DNA from: an uncultured Alphaproteobacteria bacterium
Lineage (GTDB): Bacteria > Pseudomonadota > Alphaproteobacteria > Micropepsales > Micropepsaceae
Reading direction: 5' to 3'
NCBI GenBank assembly: GCA_937942205.1
Contig: CALDFO010000204.1
Coordinates: forward strand, 1 to 9,761
Length of the DNA stretch: 9,761 nucleotides
Position 1 is the stretch's first letter; the number at the start of each line of letters is the position of its first letter. The notes beneath the pieces were generated by a model. That model saw nothing but the letters and a program-made list of their open reading frames with translations. It was not told the origin of the DNA and ran no database searches. The translations under genes were made by a program, and so were the position numbers. Of this stretch, positions 1-5,753 are shown piece by piece.

Positions 1-640
1 CCCCGCCGGTGGCCAGATGCCCCATCCCCGCCACCAGGGTCAGCGGCACGGCATGGGCGATGTCCGATCCGGCGATCTTGACCACGGGCAGTTCCGGATA
101 GAGCAGCAGCAGGGCGGTGACCCCCAGGGCGCCCGCCCCCACCGAGGAGATGGTCACCATCGCCCCCAGCGCCACGCCCACCAGCACCGTATACAGACGG
201 GTTTTCGCCTCGCTGAGCACGCCGACGCGGCGCGAATAGGTGGCCAGCAGCTTGCGGCGCAGCAGCAGCGCCGCTGCCGTCAGCAGCAGCGCCACGCCCA
301 GCACGTTCGTCACCACGCCGGAATAGGCGGCGCGGTCGACCTCCGCCAGATGCAGCGCCAGCATCGTGGCCAGCGAGGCGGGCAGGCTGCCCGCCGCCAG
401 CCGCCGCACCAGCCGCCAGTCGATCGTCTTGTTGAAGCCGTGCACGAAGCTGCCGCCGGTCTTGGTGACGCTGGCATAGATCAGGTCGGTGCCCACCGCC
501 GTGACCGGCTGAACCCCGAACAGCAGGATCAGCAGGGGAGTCATCAGCGACCCGCCGCCCACGCCGGTCATGCCGACCAGGAACCCCACCGCGAAGCCGG
601 CCACGACAAAAAGTGGGTTGATGCTCTCGATAAGGGCCAT
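1..640 (-). CDS. TauE/SafE-family membrane permease (partial, C-terminus beyond left edge)
   Basis: This is the N-terminal 213 residues of an inner-membrane permease of the sulfite exporter TauE/SafE family; the rest lies off the left edge. The family moves sulfite, sulfoacetate or other small organic anions, and the substrate here cannot be inferred. The reading begins [20 protein letters not shown] and has the family's first hydrophobic repeat: a glycine-rich [14 protein letters not shown] at about residues 23-36, then [20 protein letters not shown] at about 41-60. Long hydrophobic segments follow, separated by a short basic loop ([13 protein letters not shown]). The hydrophobicity and match to the family make this frame the real one over the opposite-strand reading. 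The ATG at 640 has no Shine-Dalgarno. A good one (GAGGAA, complement of 685-690) instead precedes an ATG at 680 in another frame. The gene is divergent from queC. Confidence 0.88.
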   Translation of the reverse strand, partial: MALIESINPLFVVAGFAVGFLVGMTGVGGGSLMTPLLILLFGVQPVTAVGTDLIYASVTKTGGSFVHGFNKTIDWRLVRRLAAGSLPASLATMLALHLAEVDRAAYSGVVTNVLGVALLLTAAALLLRRKLLATYSRRVGVLSEAKTRLYTVLVGVALGAMVTISSVGAGALGVTALLLLYPELPVVKIAGSDIAHAVPLTLVAGMGHLATGG

Positions 641-779
641 GCGGGCTGTTTTGTTTTGGGGGCGGGGCGGACTGTTTCATAAAGTTCCTCGGCCCACAAT
701 TCTTGCCCGATGGCGGCGGATATGCTTGCGGGAAGCGGGCCCCGGCACGCCCGCGCGGCCGAGGTCCGGGCGCGGCGCA

Positions 780-805
780 CCGCAAACCTGCCGATTTGCG
801 GTTTT
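780..805 (+). terminator. Terminator-like hairpin in the queC leader
   Basis: A perfect 7-bp stem CCGCAAA (780-786) / TTTGCGG (795-801) with an 8-nt loop is followed by TTTT (802-805), 28 nt before the queC start. The gene to the left runs on the other strand, so on the plus strand this hairpin has no upstream gene to terminate. It could be an attenuator in the queC leader, or simply lie upstream of the true transcription start. The T-run is short, so termination efficiency is uncertain. I could not recognise a preQ1 riboswitch aptamer before it. Confidence 0.4.
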
Positions 806-833
806 CGCGGGCGGCGCGGTACACACGCCCCCC

Positions 834-1541
834 ATGACAGCCTCCATGACAGCCTCGGCACTCGTGCTTTTTTCCGGTGGGCAGGATTCCACCACCTGCC
901 TGGCCTGGGCGCTGGCGCGGTTCGGGCATGTCGAAACCGTGGGCTTTGATTATGGCCAGCGCCATGCCGGGGAACTGGCGGCGCGGCCACGCATCCTGGA
1001 AAAGCTGCGGGCGGATTTCCCGCATTGGGCCGGGCGGCTGGGCGGCAATCATCTGCTGCCGCTGGACACGTTCAAGGCCATCGGCGGCAGCGCCCTGACC
1101 GATGATGTGAAGATCGCGATGGGCCATGACGGCCTGCCCACCACCTTCGTGCCCGGGCGCAATGTGATGTTCCTCACCGCCGCCGCGGCGCTGGGCTACC
1201 GGCGCGGCATCGCCGACCTGGTGGGCGGCATGTGCGAGACCGATTATTCCGGCTATCCCGATTGCCGCGACGAGACGGTGCGGGCGACGGCGCGGGCGCT
1301 GACGCTGGGGCTGGGACGCGAGGTTGCCGTGCACACGCCGCTGATGTGGCTGGACAAGGCCGCGACCTGGCGGCTGGCGCAAGAGCTGGGCGGCCCGGCG
1401 CTGGTGGATCTGATCGTGGAGGAAACCGTCACCTGCTATCGCGGCGAACGCGGTGCGCGCCATGCCTGGGGCCATGGCTGCGCCGATTGCCCGGCCTGCG
1501 ACCTGCGCGCGGCGGGATATGAAAAGTACAAAGCCGCATGA
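834..1541 (+). CDS. queC: 7-cyano-7-deazaguanine synthase QueC
   Basis: QueC makes preQ0 from 7-carboxy-7-deazaguanine, ammonia and ATP in the cytoplasm, in the route to queuosine in tRNA. The 235-residue product matches the usual QueC length (about 230). It has the PP-loop ATP-binding motif SGGQDST at residues 14-20, FDYGQRH at about 38-44, TTFVPGRN at 103-110, and a C-terminal zinc site made of C201 and the CADCPAC cluster (C216, C219, C222). The open frame extends upstream to 570, but homology begins only near the PP-loop, so ATG 834 is preferred. ATG 846 is an equally good alternative because the first 12 bases are duplicated. Neither start has a Shine-Dalgarno. The gene is followed immediately by queE, which makes its substrate. 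Confidence 0.95.
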   Translation: MTASMTASALVLFSGGQDSTTCLAWALARFGHVETVGFDYGQRHAGELAARPRILEKLRADFPHWAGRLGGNHLLPLDTFKAIGGSALTDDVKIAMGHDGLPTTFVPGRNVMFLTAAAALGYRRGIADLVGGMCETDYSGYPDCRDETVRATARALTLGLGREVAVHTPLMWLDKAATWRLAQELGGPALVDLIVEETVTCYRGERGARHAWGHGCADCPACDLRAAGYEKYKAA

Positions 1542-1554
1542 TCTGTTCGGTGCC

Positions 1555-2190
1555 ATGACCTATTCGGTGAAGGAAATCTATTACACCTTGCAGGGCGAGG
1601 GCGCCCAGGCCGGGCGGGCGGCGGTGTTCCTGCGCTTCGCCGGCTGCAATCTGTGGACCGGGCGGGAAGAGGATCGCGCCGACGCCACTTGCCGTTTCTG
1701 CGACACCGATTTTGTCGGCATTGACGGGCCGGGCGGCGGCAAGTTCGCCGGCGCGGACGCCCTGGCCGACGCGGTGCTGGCGCAATGGCCGCGCAACGCT
1801 GTTGCAAAACCCTATGTCGTCTGCACCGGCGGCGAACCCCTGCTGCAACTGGACGCGGCCGCCATCGCGGCGCTGCATGGCCGGGGTTTCGAGATCGGGA
1901 TCGAGACCAACGGCACGCTGGAGCCGCCGCCGGGGATCGACTGGATCTGCGTCAGCCCCAAGGCGGACGCGCAGCAGAAACTGACGCGCGGCGACGAACT
2001 CAAGCTGGTCTATCCCCAGGCGGACGCGCCGCCGGAACGGTTCGAGAAAATGGATTTCAAGAACTTCTTCCTGCAACCGCTGGACGACGCCGCACAGGCC
2101 GCCAATACCCAGGCGGCGATCCGCTATTGCCTGGAGCACCCGCAATGGCGGCTGTCGCTCCAGACCCACAAGCTGACCGGCATCCGCTAG
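1555..2190 (+). CDS. queE: 7-carboxy-7-deazaguanine synthase QueE (radical SAM)
   Basis: QueE is a radical SAM enzyme that contracts 6-carboxy-tetrahydropterin to 7-carboxy-7-deazaguanine, the substrate of QueC. The 211-residue product opens MTYSVKEIYYTLQGEGA, the conserved substrate and SAM region. Its iron-sulfur cluster motif is C31-X14-C46-X2-C49, the expanded spacing I associate with the Burkholderia-type enzyme, in place of the common radical SAM CX3CX2C. TGGEP at 91-95 is the SAM-binding motif, with IETNGT at 116-121 and SPKAD at 134-138. ATG 1555 is chosen because it fits the family N-terminus. ATG 1519 is in frame and would overlap queC by 23 bases, adding 12 residues. There is no good ribosome site, so translational coupling to queC (13-nt gap) is likely. 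The queD step is not encoded in the window. Confidence 0.94.
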   Translation: MTYSVKEIYYTLQGEGAQAGRAAVFLRFAGCNLWTGREEDRADATCRFCDTDFVGIDGPGGGKFAGADALADAVLAQWPRNAVAKPYVVCTGGEPLLQLDAAAIAALHGRGFEIGIETNGTLEPPPGIDWICVSPKADAQQKLTRGDELKLVYPQADAPPERFEKMDFKNFFLQPLDDAAQAANTQAAIRYCLEHPQWRLSLQTHKLTGIR

Positions 2191-2313
2191 AGCGCAATCC
2201 GAAAAGCGCGAAGCGATTTTCGGAAAATTGCGCGACCAAACACGAGAGCGCAATCCGGAAAGCGCGAAGCGGTTTTTGGAAAATTGCGCGACCAAACACG
2301 AGAGCGCAATCCG
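2191..2313 (+). repeat. 56-bp tandem palindromic repeat, two full copies plus a partial
   Basis: Copy 1 is 2191-2246 and copy 2 is 2247-2302, differing at only a few positions. A third start (11 bases matching) is at 2303-2313. Each unit folds: in copy 1 the outer arms GCGCAAT (2192-2198) and ATTGCGC (2227-2233) flank the inner arms CCGAAAA (2199-2205) and TTTTCGG (2217-2223), with a 3-nt bulge on one side. The array starts one base after the queE stop and lies between convergent genes, so it could act as a transcription terminator or mRNA 3' stabiliser on both strands. It looks like a dispersed intergenic palindrome family, because a diverged relative occurs at 4295-4344. Confidence 0.85.
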
Positions 2314-2346
2314 TGATCGCGATTCAAGGAAGCACGATCATGCGCT
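2303..2346. repeat. Imperfect palindrome ending in the nitroreductase stop codon
   Basis: The third, truncated repeat copy continues into different sequence that again forms a dyad: AGCGCA (2303-2308) pairs with TGCGCT (2341-2346), and GTGATCG (2313-2319) pairs with CGATCAT (2335-2341) with one mismatch. The right arm overlaps two bases of the stop codon of the minus-strand nitroreductase (2345-2347). It could serve as that gene's terminator stem. No strong U-run is visible. Confidence 0.5.
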
Positions 2347-2971
2347 AGAAGCGGCTGACGATTTTTTCCATTTCCGGGCGCGGGCGTTCTTCCAGCGCCT
2401 CCTTGGCGGTGCCGATATAGATGAAACCGGCGACGCGCTCGCCCGGCTTCAAGCCCAGCTTTTCCTTCACCGCCGGATGGAAGGCGTACCATTCGGTCAG
2501 CCAGTTGGCGACAAAGCCCAGCGCCGTGGCGGCGATCAGGATGTTCTGGCACACCGCGCCCGCCGACAGTTCCTGTTCCCAGACCGGCACCTTGTGCAGC
2601 TCGCGGGCTGACGAGATCACGCCGATCACCACCGGCGCGCGCAGGAAGCGGCCGCGTTCCTCGGCGATGTATCTCGCGCGCTCGCCTTCGGCCTCCAGCA
2701 CCTCGGCCAGGATGTCGCCCGCCCGTTCGCGGCCCTTTCCCTCGAACACGATGAAGCGCCAGGGAAACAGCTTGCCGTGATCGGGCGCGCGCGCCCCTGC
2801 TTGCAGGATGTCGGTGAGTTGCGTCTTGCTGGGGCCGGGGGCCTGCATGGCCTTGGCCGAACCCGAGCGGCGGGTCAGCAGCAGGTCCAGGGTGCCGGGT
2901 GAGGGCATATTGAAGCCGTCCGGTTTCTTGTCGGCGGTTTTTTTGTCGGAGGATTTTTTGTCGGAAGACAT
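2345..2971 (-). CDS. Nitroreductase family protein, YdjA-like
   Basis: This is a predicted cytoplasmic FMN-dependent oxidoreductase of the nitroreductase family, nearest to the short YdjA type; the physiological substrate is unknown. Visible features are the FMN phosphate-contact motif RRS at residues 34-36, RAPDHGKLFPWRFIVF at 61-76 (typical of YdjA-like proteins), the AGAVCQNILIAATALGF helix at about 137-153, and a C-terminal GFIYIGTAKE strand at about 182-191. The 208-residue reading has an unusual N-terminal tail of three near-repeats of SSDKK/TADKK, rich in lysine. Starting at M22 (base 2908) would give 187 residues, closer to the family's usual length. Neither start has a clear ribosome site. 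It is convergent with queE and divergent from cysE. Confidence 0.88.
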   Translation of the reverse strand: MSSDKKSSDKKTADKKPDGFNMPSPGTLDLLLTRRSGSAKAMQAPGPSKTQLTDILQAGARAPDHGKLFPWRFIVFEGKGRERAGDILAEVLEAEGERARYIAEERGRFLRAPVVIGVISSARELHKVPVWEQELSAGAVCQNILIAATALGFVANWLTEWYAFHPAVKEKLGLKPGERVAGFIYIGTAKEALEERPRPEMEKIVSRF

Positions 2972-3108
2972 GGCGGAGCGAACCTGCGAGGTTTGAAGGG
3001 GAACCCCATCCTAGCACAGACCGGGCACAAAGCGGGGCACGGATGGGACATGGTTGGGCACAGGGCAGGGCCATGGGCCGGGCCGGGAAAAACCGCCGGG
3101 CGGGCATT

Positions 3109-3138
3109 TTGAAATTCCACAGACTTTTGTGGTAGAAG
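3109..3138 (+). promoter_or_regulatory. Candidate cysE promoter with operator-like dyad
   Basis: A TTGAAA hexamer (3109-3114) is followed after 18 bases by TAGAAG (3133-3138), a weak sigma70-type pair 35 bases before the cysE ATG. Between them lies the dyad CCACA (3117-3121) / TGTGG (3128-3132) with a 6-bp centre, where a repressor would block polymerase. No regulator is recognised, and the promoter call rests on motif resemblance alone. Confidence 0.35.
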
Positions 3139-3172
3139 TCCGGGCATCCCCCCTGGCATACAAGATACCGGC

Positions 3173-3991
3173 ATGGCCACGCCCCGCGAAAAAGTCACCT
3201 CCGTCGATCCCATCTGGGCCGCGCTGCGCCAGCAGGCCGAGGCCATGGCACAGCGCGAGCCCACCCTGTCGGGCTTTGTCCATGCCACCATCCTGCAGCA
3301 TGAGCGGCTGGAGCAGGCGCTGTCCTATCACCTGGCCCGCAAGCTGGGCGGCGAGGATCTCAGCCCGCTGGCGGTGCGCGAGATGTTCGACGATGCGATG
3401 GCGGCCGATCCGCAACTCGGCCAGGCGGTGCGCGCCGATCTGTCGGCGGTGTTCGAGCGCGATCCGGCCTGCCATTCCTATGTCGACGCCTTTCTTTTCT
3501 ACAAGGGCTTCCACGCCCTGGAATCCCACCGCATCGCCCACTGGCTGTGGCAGGACGGCCGCGCGGCGATGGCGCTGTTCCTGCAAAGCCGGGTGTCGCA
3601 GCTTTTCGCGGTGGACATTCATCCCGCCGCGCGCATGGGACGCGGCATCATGCTGGATCACGCCACCGGCATCGTGATCGGCGAAACCGCGGTGGTGGAG
3701 GACGACGTCTCCATCATGCAGGACGTCACGCTGGGCGGCACCGGCAAGGAAGCGGGCGATCGTCATCCCAAGATCCGCCGCGGCGTGCTGTTGTCGCTGG
3801 GCGCCAAGATCCTGGGCAATATCGAGATCGGCGAATACAGCCGGGTGGGCGCGGGATCGGTGGTGCTCAAATCCATTCCCGCCGGATGCACCGCCGTCGG
3901 CGTGCCCGCGCGGCTGGTCAACTGCGCCGGGGCGGCGCGGCCCTCGCAGGAGATGAACCAGATGATCGACGAGCAGGACAACAAGATCTGA
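3173..3991 (+). CDS. cysE: Serine O-acetyltransferase CysE
   Basis: CysE transfers acetyl from acetyl-CoA to L-serine, giving O-acetylserine, the committed step of cysteine synthesis. The 272-residue product is the usual length of the long (E. coli-type) form. It has the alpha-helical N-terminal domain (about residues 10-140, with SYVDAFLFYKGFHALESHRIAHWLW at about 102-126), then a left-handed beta-helix of hexapeptide repeats. Catalytic residues align as D148 (VDIHPAA) and H163 (LDHATGIVIGET), equivalent to D143/H158 of the E. coli enzyme. GGTGKEAGDRHPKI (188-201) is the conserved active-site loop. The C-terminal tail ends DEQDNKI; cysteine feedback and CysK docking normally involve this end, with a terminal isoleucine present here. 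No Shine-Dalgarno is visible at the ATG. DUF3126 follows after 71 bases. Confidence 0.95.
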   Translation: MATPREKVTSVDPIWAALRQQAEAMAQREPTLSGFVHATILQHERLEQALSYHLARKLGGEDLSPLAVREMFDDAMAADPQLGQAVRADLSAVFERDPACHSYVDAFLFYKGFHALESHRIAHWLWQDGRAAMALFLQSRVSQLFAVDIHPAARMGRGIMLDHATGIVIGETAVVEDDVSIMQDVTLGGTGKEAGDRHPKIRRGVLLSLGAKILGNIEIGEYSRVGAGSVVLKSIPAGCTAVGVPARLVNCAGAARPSQEMNQMIDEQDNKI

Positions 3992-4050
3992 CGTCCCGCC
4001 GCCGCGCTTGACGGGTGTGGCCCGACATGCGAGTCAGGCGGCCAAAGCAT

Positions 4051-4056
4051 GAGGAA
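4051..4056 (+). promoter_or_regulatory. Ribosome binding site fixing the DUF3126 start
   Basis: GAGGAA lies six bases before the GTG at 4063, and this decides the start codon. The open frame extends upstream to an ATG at 4015 that lacks any such site. A TTGACG hexamer at 4008-4013 could be a -35 element for a separate promoter, but no convincing -10 follows. Confidence 0.65.
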
Positions 4057-4062
4057 CAGTCC

Positions 4063-4293
4063 GTGACCCGCAGCGAACTCTGGCGCCTGGAAAAATACCT
4101 GCGGAACCTGTTCCGTCTCGACACCATCACCGTGGTGGAACGCCCCAAGCAGCCGGATTCGGTGGAAGTGCACATCGCCGGAGAGTTTGTCGGCGTGCTG
4201 TTCAAGGATGAAGAAGACGGCGAAGTCTCCTATGCCTTCAACATGGCGATCCTGGAAATGGACCTGCCGGAAGCCCCGGCCAGCCGCGTCTAA
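4063..4293 (+). CDS. DUF3126 family protein
   Basis: This is a small 76-residue cytoplasmic protein of unknown function, recognised as the alphaproteobacterial DUF3126 family from the conserved pattern TRSELWRLEKYLRNLFR (residues 2-18), DTITVVERP, and GVLFKDEEDGEVSYAFNMAILEMDL toward the C-terminus. It is acidic in its second half and has no membrane segment or cysteine. The start is a GTG with a good ribosome site. It sits 71 bases behind cysE on the same strand, an arrangement that recurs in alphaproteobacteria as far as I recall, so a link to cysteine or sulfur metabolism is possible but unproven. Confidence 0.88.
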   Translation: MTRSELWRLEKYLRNLFRLDTITVVERPKQPDSVEVHIAGEFVGVLFKDEEDGEVSYAFNMAILEMDLPEAPASRV

Positions 4294-4294
4294 A

Positions 4295-4344
4295 CCGGTC
4301 CCGGAAAAAGCGCGCAACGCTTTTGCGTCCCGAACCGCGACCAA
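4295..4344 (+). repeat. Diverged palindromic repeat between convergent genes, probable bidirectional terminator
   Basis: Directly behind the DUF3126 stop is a hairpin with stem AAAAGCG (4306-4312) / CGCTTTT (4318-4324) and a 5-nt loop. Outer pairing is CGG (4302-4304) with CCG (4330-4332) and CGGT (4296-4299) with ACCG (4334-4337). The motifs CCGGAAA, AGCGCG and CGCGACCAA occur in the same order as in the 56-bp unit at 2191-2302, so it appears to be a diverged member of that family. It fills the 60-bp gap to the convergent gene at 4354. Confidence 0.6.
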
Positions 4345-4353
4345 CAGAGATTC

Positions 4354-5070
4354 CTAGTCCGGCGCCCGCAGCCGTTCGATCAGTCCGCTGACGCCGCCGG
4401 ACATTTCGCGCCAGCGCGCCAGCCAGGCGCGCTTGAAGCGGTAGGTATAGCTCAACCCTTCAGCCAGCGGCCGGTCGATGGCGATGCAATTGGGACTGGG
4501 CAGGTTCGGCGACGGCCTTTCGCACAGGAACAGCAGCAGATCGCCGCCGCTTTCCCCGGCAAACAGCTCGCTGCGCTCGTAACCGGAATTGCGGGCGAAT
4601 TCATAGCGGGTCAAGCCGAACGGACCGGCGGTGCCCGCGCCCTGGATATAGGGACGATAGATGCGGGCCAGCCGGGCCCTGCCGTCCAGGCTGACGGAAT
4701 CGGCGCGCAGCGATATCCGCACCACCGGCGTGTCGGGCGCATTGCCGTGGAACAGCGCGGCATCGGTTTCGGTATAGCCGCGCATGGAGGGGAACAGGGC
4801 GGCCAGCGCCAGGCTGTTCACATCGCCGCCGTTCCGGGCCGCGGCGCCGTCCAGATAGTTCGCCGGAACCTTGAAGGGCACGCCGCGCACATGCAGGTCC
4901 ACGGCGCCGGACTGGCCGGTGAAGGCCTCGCCCGACGGCTTGGGACCGGGGCGCAGATACCAGCCCAGGAACAGCCCCGACAGCAACAGGATGGCGGCCA
5001 GGAAGCCGAGCGGGATCACCCAGCCGGAATGCTGGTGAATTTCGTCCTTCCGGGCCCCCGCCTGGCGCAT
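4354..5070 (-). CDS. Hypothetical single-span membrane-anchored protein
   Basis: I do not recognise this family. The 238-residue product has a short charged N-terminus, one strong hydrophobic segment at about residues 18-38 (VIPLGFLAAILLLSGLFLGW), and then a soluble domain of about 195 residues that would lie in the periplasm. That domain contains RGVPFKVPANYLDG (about 62-75), a form that often begins a beta-rich periplasmic module, and two cysteines (C183, C195) that could form a disulfide around a PSPNLPSPN repeat. The C-terminal region is rich in Arg and Trp (RFKRAWLARWREM). Codon use has high GC at third positions like its neighbours, supporting this frame over the longer overlapping minus-strand reading that runs to 5470. 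No clear ribosome site precedes the ATG. Confidence 0.75.
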   Translation of the reverse strand: MRQAGARKDEIHQHSGWVIPLGFLAAILLLSGLFLGWYLRPGPKPSGEAFTGQSGAVDLHVRGVPFKVPANYLDGAAARNGGDVNSLALAALFPSMRGYTETDAALFHGNAPDTPVVRISLRADSVSLDGRARLARIYRPYIQGAGTAGPFGLTRYEFARNSGYERSELFAGESGGDLLLFLCERPSPNLPSPNCIAIDRPLAEGLSYTYRFKRAWLARWREMSGGVSGLIERLRAPD

Positions 5071-5179
5071 TCGCGCTACTTAACATCGCGGCATTTGCCG
5101 CAGGAGAGGCGCACCGCCCGCCTAGCCCAATTCTTGCGATGCGTGACCCGGAAACATCAATTTCGCGTCTTTTTGGGAC

Positions 5180-5392
5180 ATGCAACTTTTCTTCAAAGCC
5201 GGCGCGGCGTTCCTGCTTGCCGCCTTTTTTCATGGCGCTCTGCCGCCGCCGGGCCCGCGCTGGCAGGCGGTGGCCGAGGAACTGCGCCAGGCCCAACCGC
5301 AAGCCCGGCTTCAGGCCCAACTTGGGACCGGAATGCGGAAACTCTTGTTCCGGCCCGCGACCGATCCCATGGTCCGGCCCGGGGAAGGTTGA
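5180..5392 (+). CDS. Possible small exported protein
   Basis: This 70-residue reading starts MQLFFKAGAAFLLAAFFHGA, which looks like a signal peptide or membrane anchor, followed by a glutamine- and alanine-rich segment (QAVAEELRQAQPQARLQAQ). It ends 10 bases before the ATG of the next gene. Third-position GC is coding-like in the first half and weaker in the second. There is only a weak ribosome site (GGGA) close to the ATG, and no family is recognised. If it is not a gene, 5071-5402 is a 332-bp divergent intergenic region with nothing else I can identify. Confidence 0.3.
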   Translation: MQLFFKAGAAFLLAAFFHGALPPPGPRWQAVAEELRQAQPQARLQAQLGTGMRKLLFRPATDPMVRPGEG

Positions 5393-5402
5393 CCGGCGTC
5401 CC

Positions 5403-5693
5403 ATGCGGCATGTCATTTTGATACTGTTCGCCGTGACGGGCGGCCTGGTGACCTCCGGCATCGTGGCCAATCTCTATCGGATACTGGCGCGCAAGCCGCG
5501 CAGCCGGGCCGAGACGCTGGCCTATTACGCGGTGATGGCGGTGGCCGGGCCCAGCGTATTGTTCGAGAATTCGACCCGTTCGTTCCGCCGCAAGGAATGT
5601 TCCGCGCTGGCCTGGGGCTTCGCCGCCACCATCGCCGGTTATTGGGCTTTCCTGTTGGGGCTTCTGGTGCTGGACGCCGGCAGCGTCATTTGA
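5403..5693 (+). CDS. Small integral membrane protein
   Basis: This is a 96-residue hydrophobic protein with two clear membrane segments, at about residues 3-24 (HVILILFAVTGGLVTSGIVANL) and 68-91, and a third shorter one at about 39-54 (LAYYAVMAVAGPSVLF). The loop between is basic (RNA-free, with FRRKE at 61-65), and a KPRSR stretch at 31-35 follows the first segment. It resembles a small alphaproteobacterial inner-membrane family of unknown function (possibly the one named DUF6949, from memory only). A purine-rich GGGGAAGG (5381-5388) lies 14 bases before the ATG, rather far for a ribosome site. The gene is convergent with phoH. Confidence 0.75.
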   Translation: MRHVILILFAVTGGLVTSGIVANLYRILARKPRSRAETLAYYAVMAVAGPSVLFENSTRSFRRKECSALAWGFAATIAGYWAFLLGLLVLDAGSVI

Positions 5694-5698
5694 AGACG

Positions 5699-5731
5699 AA
5701 GGCGCGGGCGGCGTGGATGCGCCCGCGCCTT
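5699..5731. terminator. Strong GC hairpin between convergent genes
   Basis: A perfect 12-bp inverted repeat, AAGGCGCGGGCG (5699-5710) and CGCCCGCGCCTT (5720-5731), has a 9-nt loop. It starts a few bases after the stop of the small membrane protein and precedes the phoH stop by 23 bases. Neither side has a long T-run (GGTCTTT on the plus side, TTCGTCTTC on the minus side), so it is a likely but non-canonical bidirectional terminator. Confidence 0.65.
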
Positions 5732-5753
5732 GGTCTTTAGAGCGCCATCAGCA

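Noticed and set aside
17..682. Long plus-strand reading frame opposite the exporter
   Set aside because: It is rich in His, Gln and Arg with no hydrophobic or conserved segments, while the minus-strand frame gives a clear TauE/SafE protein. It is a shadow frame typical of GC-rich DNA.
641..833. preQ1 riboswitch
   Set aside because: The leader contains a terminator-like hairpin but I could not find the preQ1 aptamer signature, so only the hairpin is reported.
834..2190. 7-deazaguanine DNA modification (dpd-type) island
   Set aside because: queC and queE are the normal queuosine-pathway enzymes, and no dpd, transglycosylase or helicase genes adjoin them.
2191..2313. CRISPR array or phage attachment site
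   Set aside because: There are only two full copies without spacers, no integrase or tRNA nearby, and the structure is a plain palindromic tandem repeat.
2187..3107. 306-residue minus-strand frame covering the nitroreductase
   Set aside because: It reads through the repeat array and is Arg/Gly-rich. The nitroreductase frame carries the conserved family motifs.
4601..5470. 289-residue minus-strand frame overlapping the membrane-anchored protein
   Set aside because: Its composition is Arg/Pro/Gly/Ala-rich with no recognisable domain, and it overlaps a better supported gene with a membrane anchor and typical codon use.
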